A stretch of 64,000 bases of DNA, from positions 37,538,510 to 37,602,509 of the forward strand of contig NC_054741.1 of the NCBI RefSeq assembly GCF_018143015.1. Direction: 5' to 3'. Positions 35,940 to 49,200 of the stretch are shown here, piece by piece (within the stretch, counting starts at the first letter, position 1; every line of letters begins with the position of its first letter). A program made the translations under genes and the position numbers. The notes beneath the pieces were generated by a model that was not told where the DNA came from, made no database searches, and saw only the letters and a program-made list of their open reading frames with translations. The stretch comes from Lytechinus variegatus. Its lineage: Eukaryota; Echinodermata; Echinoidea; Temnopleuroida; Toxopneustidae.

Positions 35940-36650
35940 CAAGGGCCAGATGAGCTTGCCATGGCATCTTCGCCATTTCAAGTCCGATTTCAATTCTGTT
36001 GCTTTATATGATAGCACTAGGTGGGGGATTCAAAACTTTTACACAGAATTTTGAAATTCATTAAATATGCTAATTTATGCACAATTTTCAAAATTCACAA
36101 AAAATGCATCTTCTACATTTGTTGACCATTTTTGAATTTTTCAGTAGAAAATTATTTATTCTAATGCAAAATTAATTCATAAATCACAGAAAATGTTTTT
36201 TCTTCTTCATTTGTTGATCAATTTCAATTTTGTTTGCTTTTCTGATAGCTCGAGGTGGTGATACAAAATGTAAACGCAACATTTTGAAACTCGTTAAATA
36301 TACTAATGTATTCATATTTTCTAAACTAAAAAAAATACTTATTTATTTGTTGATTGTTTTTTATTATTTTTGTTCCATCTGAGAGCTACATGAGGTTCAC
36401 CAAGCCAGGTTCTACACGGAGTTTAGAAATTTTTACTAGAAAATCATTTATGCTTAATTTATATGAAATTTATTCATAGATCACAAAAAATGCTTCTATG
36501 TCATTTCTTCATTAATTTCAATTCTATATCCTCAATTAATGTCACCAATATAATTCACTACAGTGTCAACTGGGCTGAAATTGAAATCGTGTTAAATTTT
36601 GTTGGAAGATGCCGAATGAGCTCTACATCATTGATGTGCTAGTTAACTTA
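35940..36650. repeat. AT-rich element with internal tandem units
   Basis: The left edge GATGAGCTTGCC..GGCATCTTC and right edge GGAAGATGCCGAATGAGCTC are inverted relatives. Inside, about three degenerate units of 150-200 bp repeat words such as AATTCATAAATCACA(A/G)AAAATGC and TTGTTGA(C/T)C. It abuts the hAT MITE, which may have inserted at its edge. No coding content. Confidence 0.5.
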
Positions 36651-37251
36651 ATATGATGAGATTTTAGACCAAGAAGCCCCGGTCTCTGTTTTTCGCTGAT
36701 CTCTGTTTGCCGTTGGCTCCGCTAAAAAAATGTTTACAATTTTTATTAACTCCTCGAAACAGACGGTTGCCAGCTGTTTAGAATTTACATATTTATTAGA
36801 AATAGAGCTAGAATTTTGGCTTTAATTTTATGATTTATAGTTGTCTTGATGACAGAAAATCCTTTTTTTTATACTCCCCACCAGTTAAAAGTTGAAACAT
36901 CGATTAGACATTTGCAAACAACCTAATAAAAAAAAAACCCAGTTGTCAGTGAAAAACATTAAGTTTTTGGTTCATGACATGCTCCCCTGTGCTGTCCTGT
37001 ACAAAACAAAACAATTATTGCTTCAAACAAGTCAGTGGTGCCATGTTCATCTAGCATTCAAGTTAGGTGCAACTCAAATTCAGGTCTCCTTCTTTTCCTT
37101 TTTTTTTTTTTTGCTGATAACTGATGCACAGTTATAACTCTATGAAGAGTCAGTTTGGGTGATCAGCAACAATGAATATTTGATTCCTTGAAATGATGAA
37201 ATGATTGTACCTTGTACGTTCATTTTTTGCCACAGGAATCATTTCGGTTCA

Positions 37252-40200
37252 ATGATGAAATCCAAGGGGAAGAAAGATGGAAAAACTGCTGCAGGTGGAT
37301 CCGGAGCTCCAAACGGCACTAAGGATGGTGGTGGTGGTGGAGACGGAAAGGCGGTATCCCCATCCCCCTATCGGCGAAAACCTCGAAAAAATGGCTGGAG
37401 CTGCCCCCTTCATGTCCTCCAAGTTGTGGCCTGGTTCTTTCTCCTTCTCTTCAATGTCTTCTACTTTGGTATGATGGTTCCAGTTCTTCCCTATGAGTGG
37501 CAACCAGCTGGGTATATTGTATCCTTTAGAATGAGTGAGACCTTATTGGTTATTCCAGGGGAGTGTTTAATGAAATACACAAATTCACTGATATGTTCTT
37601 AGCCAATCAGATAACAGGATTTCAGGAGCACATTATATTAGTTGTCAGTGAAAAACATTGAATTTTTGTTTTGTGAAATGGTCCCCTGGGCTGTCTTTAG
37701 TTAAGATTACCAGGGGGTCTCACCTCCATCCATTTTGGATAAGACACTTTTACCCATTCAGTCTTGGATTATATGACATAAGCCCTAGTTAACTTGGTTC
37801 CATATTCAATATCAGTGTCCCGTCTTACAAAGAGTTGCAATTGATCCAATCAACAACAACTATAGAAAGTTAGTAATGTCAACTTCTAAAATGCATGGTT
37901 GTTCAAAATATCTTCTAGATATGGTGTATTTTCGTACATTCATCTTTTTCTTGAAAATTAAGTGTGCTTCTCTTTGTTTACAAAGAACATAATGAAAATC
38001 ACCTGTGCATAGAAAAAAGATATCGATGGATTTCCGTATTGAGATTGATCAGATCAATCACAACTCTTTGTAAGACAGGACCTTGAAGTAACAATATCAT
38101 AATTTCCCAGAAGAAAAAGGAAATCTGACAAGAGAAAACATTCTTTCATTGAATACAAGCTGACATAGCTCATTAAATGTTGCAGATTTACTCAGTAGCC
38201 CCTTAAAGGACAAGTCCACCCTAAGAAAAACTTGATTTGAATAAAAAGAGAAAAATTCAACAAGCATAACACTGAAAATTTCATCAAAATCGGATGTAAT
38301 ATAAGAAAGTTATGACATTTCAAAGTTTCGCTTATTTTTACCAAAATGGTTATAAGAACGAGCCAGTTACATCCAAATGAGAGAATCGATGATGTCACTC
38401 ACTCACTATTTCTTTTGTTTTTTATTGTTTGAATTATGAAATATTTTGAATTTCTCGTCATTGTTATGTGAAATGAAGTTTCATTCCTTCCTGAACAGGT
38501 GGAATTCCATTATCTTAACATTTTGTGCTTCAGGCAAGGAGGTCCTAATCGTCAAATTCGTAAAAATTGAAATATTGTATATAAATTCAAACAATAAAAA
38601 ACAAAAGAAATAGTGAGTGAGTGACATCATCGACTCTCTCATTTGGATGTAACTGGCTCATTCATATAACTATTTTGTTAAAAATAAGCGAAACTTTGAA
38701 ATGTCATAACTTTCTTATTTTACATCCGATTTTGATGAAATTTTCAATATTGTGCTTGTCTGATTTTTCTCTATTGATTCAAATCATTATTTTTCTGAAG
38801 TGGACTTGACCTTTAAAATAGATTTTTTTTTTGCCTCAAAGGTATACATCCTATTCAGTGTTTAAATTTCCAAATACATTTGTAATTCCCCTTCCCATTT
38901 TGGTGTATTTGATGTATATTTGTATCAGGTAAGTTTGTTGTTGACAACAAAAATAGGAATGATACTGACACAACTAGAATTTCTAAATATCATCGTCATG
39001 ATGAATGATTAAAAAAATGGTCCTCTAACAGCTATCATGTAGAGGGGTGTGAGAGTCAGATTTTTTTTCTGTGTTCTTTGTCTGTACAAAAGTATAGGAG
39101 GTTTTGTAATGTCTGCTGTTTTTTCAATTTAGGTCACCCACACACCCGCATGAAAAAAAAATGGGAATGCATGACATTTAGATGAATGACAAATTATAGC
39201 ACTGTAATATCTAAGTGAAATTAATGTACCGCTTTTTAATGTGTTGTTTATTTTGAAAAACACTTAAACTAATGTTTTTGTCAGCATTAACAAGTTAAAC
39301 ATCCTTGACCAGTTCCTTTTATTTGAATCCAGATTGTAGGCATTTTTGTGCTGTGTCATGTGATCAGTCATGTGACTTGTCTTACAATCAACCCTGCTGA
39401 CCCCAACACTTTCAAGAGGAGTACGGAAAGAGAGATGCCCGTTTTCAACCGTCAGCTGCATGCACATGTTATAGAGAACAACCACTGTTATCTTTGTGAA
39501 GTTAATGTGTAAGTTTTCAAAAGCGTTTTGGTTTGAAGGATGAATATTATTGGTTAAATTTCATTTTTGTCAACTAAAAAACAAAGATTTATTTGAGTAA
39601 ATTTGATATGAACTATAAAAGAAGTAGGATTACTATTGTGGGAACTTTGCCATTGAATGGTAACTTTCATGGTATCCTCTATTTCAATTGACTATTTAGC
39701 ATTTTTTGCCATGATAGTTACCAAGACAAAGTTCCACTCCATTCACTATAAGATAGAACATTGATAAGTTGAAAACTACAGCAATAATTCTGGTCATCTT
39801 TGGTATCTTCTGCATTACAAAATGAAAATGGTTTATCATGTACGGTAATTTTTGTGTCTTTTCCTACATTCTACAGACATAAATCATCAAAGCATTGCAG
39901 TGCATGTAATAAATGTGTCATTGGATTTGACCACCATTGTAAGTGGCTGAATAGTTGCATCGGTTCCAGGAATTATAGGTAAGACATATTTACTTGTAAT
40001 TACTTCAATTGATTACCTCAAAATCCAAGTTCACGCAACAACAAGTTCATTTGAATAAATAAAGAAAAATGAGACAAGAAAAAGTTTCACTCATTTTATA
40101 AACAGTGATTATGCACAACTGAGGCAGTATGCAAATGGCAGTAGTAGTACCAAGGACATCACATTGCATTATTTATCTGAAATATGTCAACTTTCTATTC

Positions 40201-43200
40201 TCTTTATCGTAAAACATGCTTCAACTCCAGGTTGAACATGTTGAATCGCCATTATATTTTAACTTTTGTGATTCAGTGAAAAGCTTCTTGATTGTATTAT
40301 CAGTCTAAGAAAATTCAATTATTCTGAACGTATTGTATGTAATGTTCATGCAATCTGTTATTCGCTATGGCATCTAACATTCCCTTTTTCTTTTATGCAG
40401 GTTATTTATAGGATGTTTAGTGACAGCATTCGTATGTTGTCTTTTGGTCTGTATAGTAGCTTTGTATATTACAATTGTGTATCAAGTCAACCCATTGCTG
40501 CTGCACCCAAATGAATTAAAAGGTGAGTCTATATGCGATTTTGCTTTTTCTTATTTCAACTACGGTAATATACTAATTATGCATGCGTAGAAGGTCACTC
40601 CATTTCACTTAAGCATTTTATTAAGTCTTGTGAAATCAGCATCTTTTAATTTTTCAAATTATGTCAATATAAAAATGCTCTGCATATTTAAGCTTTAATG
40701 CATGACTGTACATTCAGTTCATACTCAATTTAGAATTGCATGTTATAAACATAAAGAACTGTTATGTATCCTATCTGTGCCTTGTAAAATATTTATTTCA
40801 CATGTGTTTATGGGGGTATGCAGATCCTGCTCACAGTAATAATTATAATATTCCGCATTTATATAGTGCTTAATACATCGGAGCGACGTCTCTAAACGCT
40901 TTACAGACATATTACCCCGGCCATCGGATCCTTGCATGCCCACATACAATGTATGCACCTTCTCCACTCTCTGGGGAGCATTCCAACAAGAGTTCCAAGA
41001 CTCAATTGCTAGGCATACTACATATAGGCTTTCACATCCTACCGGGTACCCATTTAACACCTGGGTGGAGGGTGACAAAGTGTGGATTAACGCCTTGCCA
41101 AAGGACGCTAGGCCATGGTGGGATTAAAACGCACGACCCTCTGATTACAAGGCGAGAGTCAGAACCGCTACACCACGACGCTTCCGTAAGGTGTAACTGT
41201 TTTTCTTTGGGGGGGTCCCAGGGATCATTGATGACTATTATCATAACCTTGTTTATTATTCCTTTATTGTGGATGAAAGCGAAAATTAAAGTTTTTCATA
41301 AGTCTTATTAACCTTGACATGTTAAAAGTCTAGTTGATGGAATCTGCCCATCTTTGGAATTGCAGCTTACAGGAATGGGGAACCACTTTCATGCCAAACC
41401 ACACCTACAACTCCTGCTGCAACAACTGCAACCAATGAATCGGTCACCTCTCAAGCAACTCCTGTGTGCGACTTCCACCAGAATCTGAAGATCTTTGGAC
41501 CAGTGTCTGGACAAGCTTTCTTTGCTGTCATGATTGTTCTTGTGGTCCTTCTCCTCATCAGCCTGCTACTTCTAGGTCATCTTCTAGGCTTCCATCTCTA
41601 TTTAAGTATGTTTCATCATTTTTTTAAAATAAAAAGGCAGGGAGCTTCAAAATCTGTGCCCTGAGGCTTTATATTTCTGGGTTGTCTGTCCACTATTCCT
41701 TTTTCTTTTCTTTTTGTGATAAGTCAAGAACTGTCAAGATCTACAGATTAACTTCATATTTGACAATGAACTTATTAGTTGGGGGGGGGGGGGGCTAGCC
41801 TTCGTCAGGCCTACAAAAAACAGATTGAGATAGAACGAACATACCATAATTTGGTACGATTATCATATATGTATATATATATAACTTGGGTATAGTGTTA
41901 CATTTATTTATAATGTTGCAGAATTACGTTTAAGAGGTTTGCATAAGATATAAAATCACGGTAAATATCTTATGCAAACATCTTAAACGTAATTCTGCAA
42001 CATTATAAACAAATGTAACATTATACCCAAGTTATATATATATACATATATGATAATCGTACCAAATTATGTTATGTTCGTTTTATCTCATTCTGTTTTT
42101 TGTAGGCCTGACGAAGGCCGATGATGGCCGAAAGCTCGTAAATAAAAGGAAATAAGAGAGCTACGTCTCACTCGTCTATTTATTTGTCTTCCAAGTATCT
42201 ATGAGATGATGAGTACCTGCACCACTCGTTGTGCTGAGGGCCCCCTTACATTATATATATATATATATATAGTGTTTGGGTTTTTTTACAACAAGACTCA
42301 CCAGCCTTAATGTGCTTGACACAGAAATCCGTAATAAGTCCTCCAAATGTGAAAAGGAGTTCAATAACATCAGTATTCAACTATGGTTAGCAACCTAATT
42401 GAAAAATATGTTCATCAGTGTAGAATATAGAGGTCTTGCTCCAATGAAGACCTTGGGCCGATTGCACGAAAGGGTCTTTCCAAGGACCATCTTTCGTGTC
42501 GCCCATCTTTTATGATACGCTATAAGCGGGGTGTTTCTGAAATTATGATAAAGAATAAGATTTGTTAGCTTGCTTTTAAATCAAATTTTATACAATTTCA
42601 TAAGATATCATATCATTTTATAAACAAGTATTCTGTTAATTTTAACGGACAAATGATATATGTTTGGAGATGATTTATTTAAAATGCGTTTCACATGGCG
42701 CATCATAAAAGATGGGCGACACGAAAGACCGTCCTTGCAAAGACCCTTTCGTGCAATCGGCCCCAGGATTCTCCAAAGTAATATTGCACACAAAAATTCC
42801 CATATGGATAACATACATGTAAACAATGGATGCTACTCTTACTAACAGCTGGCTTTCCTGATGATGGAATGCATGTACCTGTAGATATTGTAGAAATTTC
42901 AATGCATAAAAAATAGCCACAACTGTTGAATGGCCTTGATTTTCCAAACTTACATTGCACAAAAAAATCCTACTTGGATAAAATACATGTAGGCAATAGA
43001 TGCTACTACTAGTGTTATTAATAGCTGGTTTTCCTGATGATGGAATATACTCTGTAAGAAATTAAATGCATAAATATCCATAATTGTGGGAATTTCCAGG
43101 GCCACTCGATCTGGGCCACCCCTGATTGCTGTTAATTGCTACAATGGTAACGTGTGATGAATCTGCTTGGCTGTTTTTAGTTTCGCCAAATGTATTAATT

Positions 43201-46200
43201 ACATATGGTAATTTCTGTAGATCATATTTTTGCTGTGATTCTCTGAATATGTTGCATGCTCATAGAATGCTCCTGTTAGCAGTCAATATTATTTGTACCA
43301 TTCCTACGTTTTACATGAAAAAAAAAATTGGTTATACTTATATCTGTCATCAGTAATGATTTTATTGTTTCATATTGTTGCTACTGTCAGTGTCTCAAGG
43401 CCTAGGTACTTACGACTATATCATGAAGCAGCGTGCTGAAGAAGAGGAGGAATCATCAAGATCTGAGTCTCTACCAAGGGAGAACAAAGGGTGCTGCTCA
43501 AGAAAAAGGGTAAGTAGGAAGCTAGTGCTACGATCGTTCTGCATTGAAGATGTAATGATTGTCCGTGGCTAATTATTACAGGTCAAGTCTACCCAAGAAT
43601 AATGTTGAATTGAATAAATAGAGAAAAATCAAACTAGCATGTTGCTGAAAATTTCACCAAAATCAGATGTAAAAATAAGAAATTTATGACATTTTAAAGT
43701 TTCGCTTATTTTCCTCAAAACAGTGATCAGCACAACTCAGTGACATGCAAATGAGACAGACGATGATGTCCATCACTCACTATTTCTTTTGTTTTTTTTA
43801 ATTGTTTGAATTATACAATATTTCATTTTTACAGATCTGACAATAAGGGCCTACTTGACTGAACCATATAGTATTAAAATAAAGCTAATTCCACATGTTC
43901 AGGGGGATTTTTTCTTTGTATCACAGGACAATGAAGAGGAAATTAGAATATTTCATATAATAAAATACAAAAGAAATAGTGAGTGGATGACATCATCAGT
44001 CCTCTCATTTGCATACAGACCAGGATGTGATATAACTATTTTGTAAAATAAAGCGAACTTGTAAAGGTTAATTCAATGACTTTTTACATGGAAAGTATGG
44101 TATGGAACTCAAATATATTTTCATGTCTGCTTTGATGATATCCCCAAGAAATCAGATTCATGTTGCCAGCATATTAATTTCCTGTGCTATTGTGTACCTG
44201 AAATATTTATACATCATGTTCAGGTATGCATGTAGGTTCAATCCCTTTATTTCATTTATTTGTTTCGTAGGGGGTGAGTTCTTACTTTTTCATATCAGTC
44301 AGAGAACCGTTATTTTCTTTTTTTTTACAGAGTGGTAGAGTTGCACCAACTCAAGGAAGCAATGAAGACATAGAAATGAGAAACACAAGAAGGTAAGGCT
44401 TCAATAATTTATATGTGAAATTCCAAAGACCTTGTATACATTACAACTCTGCACTTGTGTGATTGTGTAGCATGGTTTTAATTAATGTTTGACTCCTGTG
44501 ACCTTTAAAATGCCTGCAAACTAATAAAGTGCATCCTTTTCGCTTCAGCCATGAGGATACAAGCATCTGGGGCCAGTTGCAGAAAGAGTTGCAATCAATT
44601 GCAACTCTAAAAATCATGCACAACTTGATTTTCAACCAATCAACAGCGCACTTTTGGGACTTGCGATTGATTTTTTTCACTTGCGTTTAAACGCAACTCT
44701 TTCTGCAATGGACCCCTGGTCACCTTGATTGGTAGATGTACTTTTCCAGATGACATCAGGGCATTTTGTCCACATTCATATAGTTGTAAATGACAATTAG
44801 GACATATCATCTGTTGCTTTTAATATCATTCTTCTTTATTGTTTTTCAAGATCATTTGCTTTTATTAATACCACAGTCAGATAAGTGTATTTTATCAGAC
44901 CCATACAAATATTAAACTCTACACTGCACTTTCTAATAGCAGAATTGAACATACTGAAAAATGTGATCTTTTATGGGCCAGATACTGGTATACATGCATA
45001 GTTACATTAAACATTTTCTCTACTTATGGTCGTTCTTCTCCATTTTACACTGCCAGCATAATTACAAGGAATGGGGGATATATCATGATTCTTTATGAGT
45101 GTTTGTGTGTGTACTTGCATATTTTCTGTCTATATTACTCTTGCCAGCTTTGCTCTTTGTTTATATATATGAAGAAAAGTTTTACCTGTGGCAAGTTTGT
45201 AAATTCTGTTAAATGATGAAGAATTGTCTATAATCTCTCTGCTTAAGAATCTCTACACTTTCCCTGTATCAATTTATTCTCTATCCTTTTTCTGCATGAT
45301 TTGCACTCCTCTTTCCTATTTTACAGCACTGCTAGCACCAATTATTGTGTTACTAATGAGATACAATCTTCAGCTCAGCCTAACATTAACCCTGGTAGTA
45401 GTGGGGTTTCAACAAACTAACTCATACTTGTACCAATCATCTGTCAACCGTATAACATAAATAGGTACTGACCTCATGTTTTCTTCTCGTATTGTTCATT
45501 ATATCTGCTCCTACGGAACAAATTTTAAAGGGGAGCTCCAGGCTAAAGATCGTAATATCTTGATAGATAGAGTCATTGAACTAGCAAAAGTCAAATTGAA
45601 CTAACAAAATTCAATCAAAATCTGATATGAGATAGAAGGTAAAAGAAGAAGACTGAATTTGAAATTTTACCAACATTTTGTGAAAATGATTCACTGCATT
45701 TTGCCATGAATAAGCAATAGCTTGGCCGATTAAATAATTCCTTACTTTTCTTTATCATTTTTTTATTACATGAAATCATAATCATGTTATATTTTCATAC
45801 ATGTGTGTATGATATGTCTCACTTGTAACAAAAAATGTTACAGCAATGATCAATTTTTTTGTCATTCTTGGACGAAAAATTTTTAATAAAAATAATTTGA
45901 TATAATAAAATGCATGTACACTAAGATGCGATATGATGTCATCAGCTTGTTCATAGCATATTCATAAAGATATGCATAGAACTTTTCACCAAAATAGTGC
46001 CAAACTTGTCATGATGTCATAAATTTTGTTATTCCTTGTCCAATTTTGATGATATTTTTACTGTTTTGTTTGTCTGAATTAAATCGGTTCAAATCATATT
46101 ATTTTCAGCCTGGAATACCTATATAATCCACTTTTTTGTGTATTGTAAATGTCAACACTGAGGGATTTAACATATTGGTTAAAGTTAATCCACCTTTGTG

Positions 46201-49200
46201 CCTAAAGGCAATTATTTTTTGCCCAACTAGATTTACTTATGTGTGGTCTTTCCAGTTACCTGTAGGTACAATCATTGAATATTCTTACAAACTAATGTCT
46301 GACACCAACAACTTTAGATGATGATGATGAGATTGCCACTTGGAACAATACTTAAATTCCATTTACTAGTTCTTTTCACTTGGTCTTATCATATGTTTTT
46401 CTACTTATCGAGTTGTCTGGCAATCTTGAATTTAATTGCCTTTTATCAGTTTTGTCTAATTTTCATCAATAGGTTGTGCCCATTATATTTTTTTAAAGAT
46501 AAAATTCACTTGTCCTCTAGCTAACAACCTTTTAACCCTATCTAGGCCGGGGTATTTGGGGAGTTCCTATGGCCGGGGGGGGGGGGCCTCCCAGGCCCCC
46601 CCCCTAAGATCTCGGCTGTCGACCGCACGGTCCCGCCGAAAATTGGCACGCGGGTTGCCTGGGACATAATCTACAAGATTGTGCAGTAATTTATTTCATG
46701 CGAATCGCTATTAAGTGATTATGTGAAAATATCGCGCGATTTGTTGAGTGGGGGGGCCTCCGAGGCCCCCCCCCCCCCCCCCGGCCTAGATAGGGTTAAG
46801 AATACTGTATGACAAATGATGATTAGATTGAATCAGCAAACCAAAGTAGCCAAATGACCTTGAGCCCAATCGGGAATTATACAGAGTGACTAGTTGATCT
46901 AGCAGCAATGGATTTAAAGGATTATTGTGTCATTAATAGACAGCATGTACTTAGTCAAACTGGACATGAGACTTGCTGATAATAAGATTAATTCATAAAA
47001 GAACAAAAGGCTGCACGATTTCTGAAATAGCTGATCTTTGGTATCACTTCTCATTGTTTTGCAAACAAAATTGAGATTTTGATAAATTTCAGAGGAGAAA
47101 TCATAAATCTGTCAAAAATGCGTTATTCACTGTTAAATCCAATAGCATCATTTCTCTCATCAGAGTTAAAAGGGTCACGAAAGTGGCATGCCTATAACCA
47201 ACTTGCCCCACCCCCTCCATTCTATGTGTTTAAAGGCCACCGCACACCTTACGACCCGACTGGTCTACGACTGGCTTGTGACTGAGTGATGGGAGATGTG
47301 ACATCACAGCTCTTGTCAGCTGTGACACAGACCAGTCAGAGACAAGTCGCAAGGAAAATTGTAAGGATTTGACATGTCGAATCTTTATGACTGGATTGCA
47401 AGCTCATTCTAACTTCCAGCCAATCAGACAGTAGAGTTGAATGACGCGTATATGATATACAATGCACATATGCTGTAGTATGCACCATTTTCTCAGTTGT
47501 TATGGCAAAAAGCACATGCGTGAGCCGCAGACAGCATGGTAGTCGGATTGCAAGGTGTCTGGTGTCGAGGCTTATGACTACCTTGTGATTCATGTCTACT
47601 CACTCAGTCGCAAGCCAGTCGTAGACCTGTCGGGTTGTAAGGTGTGCGGTGGCCTTTATATAATAGCCTTAGCTAAACAAATGGTTTTTTTACTTTGCAG
47701 AATTGCCATTTAGTAGGACTTTATCCTGTTTAGTAGAATTTTTAAGGGGAAGGTGACACTAAATAAGACTTTTCCCCTAGAAATAGGTTTTTTGAAAGAA
47801 GGATTTCAGGTGTGAAATGGATAAAAAGAATTCAATAGGATTCTTTCACAATTAAGGTTAGCAGCTCTGACATTGACAATTAGTTACCAGGGATCAAACA
47901 TTGCTGAAGATAAATTTGATATAGAAATGTCAATTACTGTTTAGCCCTGAAATATACGCTATTGGCTGGAACATTTCTGTTCATGTCAAAAACATCAGGG
48001 CTTGAATTAATCCAAGGTTATCAAGACCACGGCCATGGTTGGGTACCCTATTGACTGGACTTAAATGCCCCTCTCATTAGCCTTGGTGATTTGGTAATTT
48101 TCCCCCATTTGTGTATATAAAATGTACCATATGGATGGACAAGTTGCCTTGCATTAAAAAAAAAAGAAATTTAAGGCCCAAATTATAATGGTTAGTGGTT
48201 GTTTTGCCTGACTGCTATTAAGCAAGCAGATGACTTGGCATAAAGTATTCTTCTAGGGGACCTGGTAATGATGATAAATGCACTAGTGCACCAACGTGGT
48301 GTTAAACCGGGGTTGCTGGGAATTACAAGGTCACCGCTTTACCAACTGAGCTATCATGTCTTTATAGATATAGTGTTTCTTTTACTAGAAATATAATCCT
48401 TTTTTTCACTCTCAGACACAATGCAGAAGAATCTAGGGAGAATCATCAAGGACCACTAAGAAATCAAAGAAATGCAATTGTAGAAATCTCCAGAGAAACC
48501 ACTGTCATGGTTCATCGGGAGGGCAAAGAACCCAAGAGTGCAAGATCTACCTCAAGTAAAACCAAGGTAATAATTTTGAGCTTTATCACAACAAAAATTC
48601 AGACAATGTAACAGGAGTGTGTTTTATAAGGTGGTTTGTAAAGTTATGCAGGACTTTTATAAAATAATTGCTGAAAAGGCCCCAGCAGAGCTGCCAAGTA
48701 GTACTGATTTTCAGTATTTAGTACTGAAAAGTGAGAAGAATACCGATAGTTTAATGTAAAATACTGATTTCGAAAGTTTCAGCCTTATGTGTTGTCCTAT
48801 GGTATTTTTTTGAAAATACTGATTTCCTCACCGAAATACTGATTTTCAACTTTAAGAATACTGAAATGTTCTTTTTCAGGTCAGCAGCTCTGCCCCAGTA
48901 GTTCTGGAAAATCATTTGATGAATGGGTGATATAGTTTATATACAGTAATGATGCATACTCCTACATGTAAATACTTGATGTACATGTATAATAAACTCC
49001 AGATTTTTAAATGTTGATGTCACTGACAAATGCTTAATAATGAATGTGGGAAGCTCTCCCGTGTGAGATGTAAGAAAGTTATTTAGTTATTTTGTGTCGA
49101 TTGCAGAAAAAGAAGCGGAAGAAGCCGACGCCCAGAGCCCTGCCACCCCCGCCCCCTACCCAGCCCCAGCGCCACCTACCCACTTTCAACCCATACCAGA

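Larger units (their letters stand above)
34012..37251. promoter_or_regulatory. PGLS-ZDHHC divergent intergenic region
   Basis: About 3.2 kb between opposed start codons. Both promoters and at least one untranslated ZDHHC leader exon should lie here, because the first coding exon of the ZDHHC gene is preceded by an acceptor (CCACAG at 37230-37235). 34012-34800 next to PGLS is the likelier PGLS promoter side; I cannot name a core element. The region also holds a hAT MITE (35428-35932) and a repeat block (35940-36650). Confidence 0.5.
37519..39332 (+). other. Probable U12-type intron of the ZDHHC gene
   Basis: The donor reads GTATCCTTTAG, an exact match to the minor-spliceosome consensus GTATCCTT. 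Near the acceptor (ATTTGAATCCAG) lie ATCCTTGAC about 25 nt upstream and TTCCTTTTA about 12 nt upstream, both close to the U12 branch consensus TTCCTTRAY. The join AGYI/IVGIFV matches the human AGYACMGAIF region and keeps frame. The intron also contains foldback elements at 37555-37690, 37816-38082 and 38203-38816. Confidence 0.75.

Noticed and set aside
2100-46800. Poly-G/poly-C runs as G-quadruplex regulatory sites
   Set aside because: Most runs fall at the ends of identifiable mobile elements (975-2003, 2215-2977, 9472-9985, 46536-46795), so a host regulatory role is not needed to explain them.
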